Under the pieces are notes generated by a model. The model was not told the DNA's origin. It made no database searches and worked only from the letters and a program-made list of their open reading frames with translations. The position numbers were made by a program, and so were the translations under genes. DNA of 19,028 nt from Minisyncoccota bacterium. Lineage in GTDB: Bacteria; Patescibacteriota; Minisyncoccia; UBA6257; HR35. Positions 14,058-19,028 of this stretch are shown here, in pieces (position 1 is the stretch's first letter; each line of letters begins with the position of its first letter). The stretch lies in the NCBI GenBank assembly GCA_028276315.1, contig JAPYWP010000003.1:1-19028 (forward strand), in the 5' to 3' direction.

Positions 14058-14431
14058 TTTTGTAAATTAATTAACTTTTTTAACTTATTCAAAAATTCAA
14101 AAGCTTTATCCACATCTTCTTTAAAAAACTGCGCAGGTAAATACCTACTTTCAATATAAGCAACTTCTAAATCGTTTATCAATTTCCTATTTTCTTTTAT
14201 GAGTTTATTTACTGCCTTTGATCTTTTATAAGCTCTCCCAAAATCTTTTAAAAGCTTCGTAATACTATGAGTTTTTTCAAAATCTCCTAACTTTTGCCAA
14301 ATTTTATATTTTAAATAAAGCTGAACAGCTTGTTCTAAATTAAACATAGCTAAATCATATCTTTTTCTCTTATAAGCATATTCAGCCAATTTAACAAACT
14401 CATCCGCTCTTTCTTTCAAAATTTCTCCCAT
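14054..14431 (-). CDS. HEPN-domain protein
   Basis: 125 residues, helical. The pattern ADEFVKLAEYAYKRKRYDLAMFNLEQAVQLYLKY is the first HEPN helix pair. It continues with THSITKLLKDF and ends with VAYIESRYLPAQFFKEDVDKAFEFL, where R96 lies in the usual conserved Arg position. The canonical RNase motif R-x4-6-H is not clear, because no His follows R96, so RNase activity is uncertain. It is the first gene of a coupled unit HEPN-MNT-transketolase-DUF5674. An extended -10 promoter lies 6 bases before its ATG. The pair is either a toxin-antitoxin-like module or a regulatory nucleotide-transfer module. The family is secure; the role is inference. Confidence 0.85.
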   Translation of the reverse strand: MGEILKERADEFVKLAEYAYKRKRYDLAMFNLEQAVQLYLKYKIWQKLGDFEKTHSITKLLKDFGRAYKRSKAVNKLIKENRKLINDLEVAYIESRYLPAQFFKEDVDKAFEFLNKLKKLINLQK

Positions 14432-14437
14432 AAATTA

Positions 14438-14446
14438 ATTATAGCA
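14438..14446 (-). promoter_or_regulatory. Extended -10 promoter of the HEPN-MNT-transketolase unit
   Basis: TGCTATAAT on the minus strand, ending 6 bases before the HEPN ATG, predicting a leaderless mRNA. The geometry is identical to that of the DJ-1 promoter. No convincing -35 is seen; the DNA further upstream is A/T only. Confidence 0.6.
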
Positions 14447-14466
14447 TAATTAAAAATTTAAAATTT

Positions 14467-15963
14467 TTATTCCAATTCTTTAAGTTTTTCCTCGATTTTC
14501 TTTTCAGCTTCCTCTAAAATGTTTTTTGCTTCTTTATAAAGTTCTCTTTCTTTTTGACTTAATTTTGGATCCTCATCTAATAAACTTATATCATGCCTTA
14601 AGTCTTGTAGTGTTTCTTTAAGATGTTTTCTTAAATCGCTTTTTATATTTTCTATTTTTTCTTTTTTAATCTCTTTATGAATTATCTCTATTCGATGTTT
14701 AGTAATATAAATTATCAAAATCACAATTATAAGTAAAATGGAAACAAACAAAAGAATGAAATAAAGATTATAATCTTTTTGAACAACTATTTCTGTTCTG
14801 ACAGTTGGTTGTGGAATATTTATAATTTCTTCTTTTTGGATCGAATTTCCTGCTTTATCATAAATAACTGCTTTAAAAATATGCCTTCCTACCTCAATAT
14901 TTTTAATAACATCTTCAAAAACATTTGTGCTTGTAATTGAAGTTAAAGTTAAAACTAAATTATTATCTAAATAAATTTCAATTTTATCAATTCCTGAAGT
15001 TTCATCTTTTGCTTTAATTTTGAATTTAACTATGTTACTATCTTCTAAACCTAAAGAAAATTCCTCTAAAACTGGATTTTGAGTATCTATATTAAATTTA
15101 TAAGTTGCAATTTCACTTTTAGTTGTCTCGCTTATAAATTGAGCTCTAAAATAATATGTCCCATCAGCAATATTATTTAATTCTTTTTTAGAAATTGGAG
15201 GTATATAACTTACAACCGGAATAGTATCTGGTTTTTTACTATAAACTAACTTAACCTCAATAACACCATCAGGCAGTTCCCACTCAAAGATAGGATTATT
15301 ATTGTTATACCATTTTTCTTGATCAGGATGTGTTGGTGAGGTGATTTTTGGTGTTGGTAAATAAGAAATAGAAGGTTTTTCGATAATTTCAGATAATTCA
15401 TTAATAGAATAACTTCCTCCTCTCATATTCTTTAATATATTAGTTCCTAAACCATCATTTGCTAAAACAGTACCGGAAATAAAACTAAGATCAGCTTTGC
15501 CAGAATTTAAAGCCTTAAAAGTAATATTTAAAATTTTTCCTTTGCTTCCTGTAAAACCTGGGTTTAAAACAATTCCTTCAGCAGAAACTTCTCCATTACC
15601 TCCTCTTGGTTCTTGCACCCATAAATTTATAATTGTCCCAGTTTTAGATAAAGAAACAAACTTTAAAAGATCTTCGGGATAAGAAATTCTAAAAGAAACA
15701 GCATTCATTGCCTGATCAATAGAATCAACATAAACAGCAATATTTAAATTATCACCAACATTTAAATCTTTATTCGATGGTAGAATATAAAGATCAGCGG
15801 CTAAGATTGTAAATATCGGTAGAAACACGAAAAGACACGAAAAAAGAACACTAAAAAACACTAAACTAGAAAACGAAAAAACACGAAAGACGTTCGTGTT
15901 GTTTCGTGTATTACAATGTTCATGCTGTTTTGTTTTTATTTTTGTGTTACTAGTATCTTCCAT
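14467..15963 (-). CDS. Membrane-anchored surface protein with cohesin-like domain
   Basis: 498 residues. Residues 1-55 are a signal-peptide region built from family 2 repeats: a polar/basic stretch (NTRNNTNVF), then a hydrophobic core (LVFFSVLFSCLFVFLPIF). Residues about 56-187 resemble a cohesin domain: an early NVGDNLNIAVYVDS strand, a middle VQEPRGGNGEVSAEGIV, and the closing LANDGLGTNIL. Two Ig-like or fibronectin-like segments follow (about 203-295 and 297-385, the latter with DKAGNS). A membrane helix at 398-421 is followed by a charged coiled-coil cytoplasmic tail to 498. The architecture shows a single-pass outward-facing protein. Its start overlaps the stop of the upstream gene by 14 bases. 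The dockerin gene nearby offers a likely partner (inference). Confidence 0.8.
   Translation of the reverse strand: MEDTSNTKIKTKQHEHCNTRNNTNVFRVFSFSSLVFFSVLFSCLFVFLPIFTILAADLYILPSNKDLNVGDNLNIAVYVDSIDQAMNAVSFRISYPEDLLKFVSLSKTGTIINLWVQEPRGGNGEVSAEGIVLNPGFTGSKGKILNITFKALNSGKADLSFISGTVLANDGLGTNILKNMRGGSYSINELSEIIEKPSISYLPTPKITSPTHPDQEKWYNNNNPIFEWELPDGVIEVKLVYSKKPDTIPVVSYIPPISKKELNNIADGTYYFRAQFISETTKSEIATYKFNIDTQNPVLEEFSLGLEDSNIVKFKIKAKDETSGIDKIEIYLDNNLVLTLTSITSTNVFEDVIKNIEVGRHIFKAVIYDKAGNSIQKEEIINIPQPTVRTEIVVQKDYNLYFILLFVSILLIIVILIIYITKHRIEIIHKEIKKEKIENIKSDLRKHLKETLQDLRHDISLLDEDPKLSQKERELYKEAKNILEEAEKKIEEKLKELE
15822..15950. repeat. Family 2 inverted repeat F2a at the 5' end of the first cohesin gene
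   Basis: The left part holds ACACGAAAA units (with degenerate ACACTAAA copies), the right part TTCGTGTTGTTTCGTGTA. The two arms are complementary and can form a hairpin near the start of the mRNA. The block lies wholly inside the coding region and encodes residues about 5-47, which include the signal peptide. Confidence 0.8.
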
Positions 15964-16945
15964 ATTTAAATTTTACTACAAAAATTATTAAACCCGTTAA
16001 GACTATCAAAAAAATAATAAACATTAAAACATCATCAAAAATTAACACTCTTTGTGGATACAAAATCTCTATCCTTTCATTACCAGCTTTATCAACTGCT
16101 TTGACAACAACATAGCTTCTTAAACTCTGATCTTCTAAAACATAAGGACTTTCTGCTTTTTTAAAAGATAAATTTTTAATATCAGGTTTTGCTAAAAAAA
16201 TAAAACTAGCTGGTATTTCGCTAATTTCATAATAAGCAATACCTGATTGTTTATCTTTTGCTTCAAAAATTATATAATATCTCCCTCCAAAAATTTCATT
16301 ATTTTTAGCAATATAAATTTTAAATGGCTCTGGTGGAAAATTATCTTTAATCTTTATTTCTGGCTTACTTTGAATATCTATAATACTAAAATCTTTAAAT
16401 GAAGCAATTAATTTTGTTTTTGTTCCTAAACCATCGTTAAGCAAAACTTTTGAGTTTTCATCAATTTCTATTTTTGCTTTTCCACTTTCTTTCGCTTCAA
16501 AAACAAGATCAACCAAATTTAAATTTCTTCCACTAATCCCGCCAGTAATTATTCCAGAAAAAACAATTTTTGGATGTCGTACGTCCAAAGGTTGTAAATA
16601 AGGTTTTTCAATCCAATGAGTAATAATACTTCTACCATCTAAATAATCTCTGAAAACTAAATTATCAGAAAAATTAACATAAACCTCAACAGCATTAATT
16701 TCTTCAAATTGAGTATCAAGATAAATAGGGACAACAATAAATTCTTGCTTTTTAACTTCTTTTGTTTCTATTCTTGGCTCTATTATAGCTGCCTTAGCAA
16801 TATCTACACTAAACAACACGAAAAATAATATAACAACGACACTAAACAACACGAACATCTTTCGTGTATTTTCGTGTCGATTCACTTTCCCCTTTCGTGT
16901 TTTTTCGTGTTCTACTTTCGTATTTTTTCGTGTTATGTTAAACAT
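15950..16945 (-). CDS. Membrane-anchored surface protein with cohesin-like domain (second copy)
   Basis: 331 residues. Residues 1-29 are a Lys/Arg-rich leader and 30-52 a hydrophobic core ending in an AKA cleavage-type site; both are encoded by family 2 repeats in opposite orientations. Residues about 53-190 form a cohesin-like domain related to the downstream gene: VPIYLDTQFEEINAVEVYVNF, WIEKP, and LLNDGLGTKTKL. An Ig-like segment follows (about 200-298, with VDKAGNE), then one membrane helix (305-324) and a very short basic tail. An inner ATG at residue 30 could also serve as the start, omitting the basic leader. It lies 13 bases after the GxxExxY gene and overlaps the next gene. The cohesin call rests on pattern and length, not on a search. 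Confidence 0.78.
   Translation of the reverse strand: MFNITRKNTKVEHEKTRKGKVNRHENTRKMFVLFSVVVILFFVLFSVDIAKAAIIEPRIETKEVKKQEFIVVPIYLDTQFEEINAVEVYVNFSDNLVFRDYLDGRSIITHWIEKPYLQPLDVRHPKIVFSGIITGGISGRNLNLVDLVFEAKESGKAKIEIDENSKVLLNDGLGTKTKLIASFKDFSIIDIQSKPEIKIKDNFPPEPFKIYIAKNNEIFGGRYYIIFEAKDKQSGIAYYEISEIPASFIFLAKPDIKNLSFKKAESPYVLEDQSLRSYVVVKAVDKAGNERIEILYPQRVLIFDDVLMFIIFLIVLTGLIIFVVKFKYGRY
16805..16935. repeat. Family 2 inverted repeat F2b at the 5' end of the second cohesin gene
   Basis: The left arm has ACACTAAACAACACGAA copies and the right arm TTCGTGT...TTCGTGT copies, with the centre near 16857. Read on the coding strand, the first arm gives basic peptide (NTKVEHEKTRK) and the second gives hydrophobic peptide (FVLFSVVV). 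A hairpin around the start of the mRNA is expected. Confidence 0.85.
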
Positions 16946-16958
16946 TTTTATATTTCTC

Positions 16959-17414
16959 TCATTTTAAAAATTTCTTTTTATCATTAGTATAAATTATTCT
17001 TTTAATAAAAACTCGTTTTGGTGAACCGAAATTTATTAAATAACCTAATTCATAAACACTGTTTTTTAAATAATAATACAGTTGTCTTTCATCACGTTTA
17101 GTAGTTAATTTACTTGCTTTGACTTCTATCAGAATAGAATCATTAACCACAAGATCTGGACGATAAATTCCAACAATCTTGCTTGTTTTTGAAGAATAAA
17201 TTTTGATTGGTTTTTCTTTTTCTACCTTTAACCCTTTTAGCTCCAGACATTCTTTAAGAAGATTAGTATATACTGTCTCTTTATGCCCAGGTCCATATTC
17301 TTTTCTTATTTCAAAACAACATCCTTGTATTATGTAACTTAGCTCTTTATATAACAACCTTTTAATTTTCGTGTTTTTTCGTGTCATTATATTTCGTGTT
17401 GTTTCGTGTCTCAT
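16959..17414 (-). CDS. GxxExxY protein (PD-(D/E)XK-like fold)
   Basis: 151 residues. The signature GHKETVY is complete (G43, E46, Y49). The nuclease-fold residues are D87 in YRPDLVV and E97-x-K99 in LIEVKAS. The family ending LINFGSPKRVFIKRII is present. Residues 1-18 (MRHETTRNIMTRKNTKIK) are read from family 2 repeats, so the true start may be M1 or M10. The family is widespread and has no established function to my knowledge; its core resembles restriction-endonuclease-type folds, so DNA binding or cutting is plausible (inference). It lies between the dockerin and cohesin genes, with family 2 repeats on both sides. It is clearly divergent from the copy fused inside transketolase. Confidence 0.87.
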   Translation of the reverse strand: MRHETTRNIMTRKNTKIKRLLYKELSYIIQGCCFEIRKEYGPGHKETVYTNLLKECLELKGLKVEKEKPIKIYSSKTSKIVGIYRPDLVVNDSILIEVKASKLTTKRDERQLYYYLKNSVYELGYLINFGSPKRVFIKRIIYTNDKKKFLK

Positions 17415-17462
17415 GAATATTTTCGTGTTTTTTCGTTGTCATTTTCGTGTTGTTTCGTGTCA
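17366..17462. repeat. Family 2 repeat block F2c, 5' of and overlapping the GxxExxY gene
   Basis: Tandem TTCGTGTTGTTTCGTGT-like units, about 9-10 bp per half unit, all in one orientation. It begins inside the first codons of the GxxExxY gene and ends at the stop codon of the dockerin gene. Confidence 0.85.
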
Positions 17463-18509
17463 TTATCCGGTCCAGTAATATGCCATTATACTAAAATCAA
17501 CTAAATCCACTTTGCCATCTCCATTTAAATCAACTTTTTGTTTTGCTTCTTTTGTTAATGGCCTTCTATACCAGTAAGCAAGAATAGAAAAATCAATTAA
17601 ATTAACTTTATTATCACAATTTAAATCAGGCTTTTTACATACTTTTTCAACTTCTTTAGTTAAACTTTTATCTCCAACCTTAAAACTCACAACTCTTGAA
17701 TAATTACTCACCATTTGATTTGCCAAAATTGATTTTGATTTTGTAAAGTGATCTCCTTTTTCCAAAATGTCTGTTCCTAATTGATATAAATAAAAGCCGT
17801 CTTTGTTAGCATTAGCCCTAAAAAATAATTCTTCTTCTGAGCTTACACTAATCACTACATCTGCAAATGGCTGAGAATAACCAAAAATTGAAATAAAATC
17901 TCCTCTTTTAACTTCTAATTTATCAACATCAATTGTTGGCGAAAGTAAAATATTTCCTGCTGTTATTGTCTGTCCTGCTTCTAATCTAACAGGAAAAGTA
18001 TATAAACTACTTCTTCTCCCATCTTTATCCTCTGAATATAAAGTGAATAAATAATTTCCTGGAGATAAATTATCTAAAGTAAAAGAAAATTTTGCATCAT
18101 CACCAGCAATTGTTGTTGCTTTTATTGTTCCATCCGACATCAAAGTTATCTCACTTTTAGGCTGAGCATAACCAGAAATTATAATTTTTCCATATTGAGG
18201 AATAAAACCACCTCCACCACCTCCTCCACCTCCACCGCCTCCACCAGCAGGCGCCGTAGTGCACCCACTAAAATTTAAAGTACAATTTGAATTACAACTC
18301 AAACTCCCCCCTGAATAGCCAAAATTAAAACAAGTTTGCCCCCCAAAATCACTGCCATCACATTGTTCACTTCCTTCTTTAATTCCATTACCACAAACTC
18401 CTGAAACAATGGCAGTAACAGAGACAGAGGCACTTTTAATTTTTTGAAAAATAAAAAAAGATAGAATTGGGATTAAAATAAGCAAAGATATTTTTAAAAT
18501 TTTGTTCAT
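17463..18509 (-). CDS. Secreted protein with C-terminal dockerin domain
   Basis: 348 residues. Signal peptide 1-27 (basic start, hydrophobic LLILIPILSFFIF, SA end). A Cys-rich segment (39-83) begins CGNGIKEGSEQCD, as in DUF4215-like repeats. A run of about 13 glycines forms a linker near 89-101. Two beta-rich domains resemble carboxypeptidase-regulatory/Ig-like folds (about 106-190 and 191-280). The C-terminus is a dockerin: two 12-residue calcium loops, D295-N297-D299-N303-D306 and D327-N329-D331-D335-D338, each followed by DFSI(L/M)AY. There is no membrane anchor after the signal peptide, so binding to the cohesin-like proteins nearby could hold it at the surface (inference). A TATAAT lies 11 bases before the ATG. 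The dockerin call is strong. Confidence 0.87.
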   Translation of the reverse strand: MNKILKISLLILIPILSFFIFQKIKSASVSVTAIVSGVCGNGIKEGSEQCDGSDFGGQTCFNFGYSGGSLSCNSNCTLNFSGCTTAPAGGGGGGGGGGGGGFIPQYGKIIISGYAQPKSEITLMSDGTIKATTIAGDDAKFSFTLDNLSPGNYLFTLYSEDKDGRRSSLYTFPVRLEAGQTITAGNILLSPTIDVDKLEVKRGDFISIFGYSQPFADVVISVSSEEELFFRANANKDGFYLYQLGTDILEKGDHFTKSKSILANQMVSNYSRVVSFKVGDKSLTKEVEKVCKKPDLNCDNKVNLIDFSILAYWYRRPLTKEAKQKVDLNGDGKVDLVDFSIMAYYWTG

Positions 18510-18520
18510 TCATTTATTTT

Positions 18521-18526
18521 ATTATA
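18521..18526 (-). promoter_or_regulatory. Possible -10 box of the dockerin gene
   Basis: TATAAT on the minus strand, 11 bases before the ATG at 18509. The -35 region (TTTAGT, 17-base spacer) is weak. Chance occurrence is possible in this AT-rich DNA. Confidence 0.4.
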
Positions 18527-18560
18527 ATTTCACGCGAAAACATACTAAAGTTGCATATTC

Positions 18561-18720
18561 AACACGAAAACACACGAAAAACTTTCGTGTTGTTTTGTGT
18601 TTATTATCCATTTTCGTGTTGTTTCGTGTCTCATGAATATTTTCGTGTTTTTTTCGTGTCCATAATCATTTTTTCGTGTTGTTTAGTGTAAATATTATAA
18701 TTGTTCGTGTTGTTTCGTGT
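18561..18720. repeat. Family 2 repeat block F2d between two surface-protein genes
   Basis: It begins with two ACACGAAAA units, followed directly by inverted TTCGTGTTGTTTTGTGT units, forming a hairpin near 18575-18600. At least four more TTCGTGT pairs follow in one orientation. The last unit abuts the TAG stop of the upstream gene (TTTCGTGTC|TA). No gene is seen. Confidence 0.85.
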
Positions 18721-19028
18721 CTATTTATTCTGAAGTGCCTTTCTAATAATATACTCATTATACTTTCTTATTAGTCTTGGCAAAATAAAGAAAATAAAAA
18801 TTATTAAAACTAAAGCAATTATAATTACCTTTATCGGGAACATAAAGAACCAATAACTAAAAACAAGATTTTGACCTTGATTTAATCCATAATAAATATT
18901 AAATTTGGCTTTATAAGGCCCGAAAGCAAAATTATTTACCCATTTATTTTCTAAAATTTTATCTTTTCCAGGCAAAATTTGAAGTTCTCTTTCATTAAAC
19001 CTTAAATTAGCCACGAGCTTTCCAAAAA
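18721..19028 (-). CDS. C-terminal part of a membrane-anchored surface protein, 5' end outside the window
   Basis: About 102 residues are visible. The frame is open to the right edge (FGKLVANLRF...), so GTG 19014 is probably an internal Val. A beta-rich stretch (LQILPGKDKILENKWVNNFAFGPYKAKFNIYYG) resembles the last Ig-like domain of surface proteins. It is followed by one strong membrane helix (VIIIALVLIIFIFFILP) and a short basic cytoplasmic tail (RLIRKYNEYIIRK). The topology is a C-terminally anchored outward-facing protein. It is the first visible gene of the surface cluster and is separated from the dockerin gene by repeat F2d. The overall family cannot be named from this fragment. Confidence 0.7.
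   Translation of the reverse strand, partial: FGKLVANLRFNERELQILPGKDKILENKWVNNFAFGPYKAKFNIYYGLNQGQNLVFSYWFFMFPIKVIIIALVLIIFIFFILPRLIRKYNEYIIRKALQNK

Noticed and set aside
15497..15682. Plus-strand 61-residue open frame
   Set aside because: Antisense to the cohesin-like domain; no start context and no family resemblance.
4492..18720. Repeat blocks considered as CRISPR arrays
   Set aside because: Units are 9-22 bp with no unique spacers of constant length, they occur in inverted orientation, and no cas gene is present.

Overview
The window is AT-rich bacterial DNA, densely packed, with almost every gene on the minus strand. TGA is used as a normal stop in several genes, so the genetic code is standard. 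The DUF5674-type protein, the 110-residue family, the cohesin-like surface proteins, the leaderless-looking promoters and the lack of Shine-Dalgarno sites together suggest a member of the Patescibacteria (candidate phyla radiation), perhaps Parcubacteria. That placement is inference.

Layout. Bases 1-1550 hold the 3' part of methionyl-tRNA synthetase on the plus strand. Facing it are the primase and primary sigma factor genes dnaG-rpoD (1724-4388). A tRNA cluster follows: Ser-CGA, Arg-UCU and Ser-GCU (4408-4823). Next come a DJ-1/PfpI gene, and then an overlapping minus-strand operon read from 11102 to 5613: 23S/tRNA uracil methyltransferase, FAD-linked oxidase, DoxX, type II NADH dehydrogenase and MurB. 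Bases 11216-14431 hold a 110-residue protein, a DUF5674 protein, a transketolase C-terminal subunit, and a HEPN/MNT pair. Bases 14467-19028 hold a cell-surface cluster: two membrane-anchored cohesin-like proteins, a GxxExxY protein, a secreted dockerin protein and the end of a further membrane-anchored protein.

The most interesting feature is a layer of short inverted repeats laid over these genes. Family 1 is built from ATCCG(C/T) units (plus strand CGGAT...CGGAT) with a 21-22 bp period and termini ACC(G/A)CGGAT. It fills the gaps, abuts tRNAs, supplies the stop codons of five genes, and is inserted twice in frame into the transketolase gene. One of those insertions carries a complete GxxExxY (PD-(D/E)XK-type) domain between inverted termini. 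Family 2 is built from TTCGTGT units. It lies around the second GxxExxY gene and encodes the N-terminal basic region and hydrophobic core of the signal peptides of both cohesin proteins.

The working hypothesis is a repeat-plus-nuclease-fold system. Each GxxExxY protein would be tied to its own inverted-repeat family, and the repeats would be kept only where the peptide they encode is harmless or useful: hydrophilic loops and tails for family 1, secretion signals for family 2.
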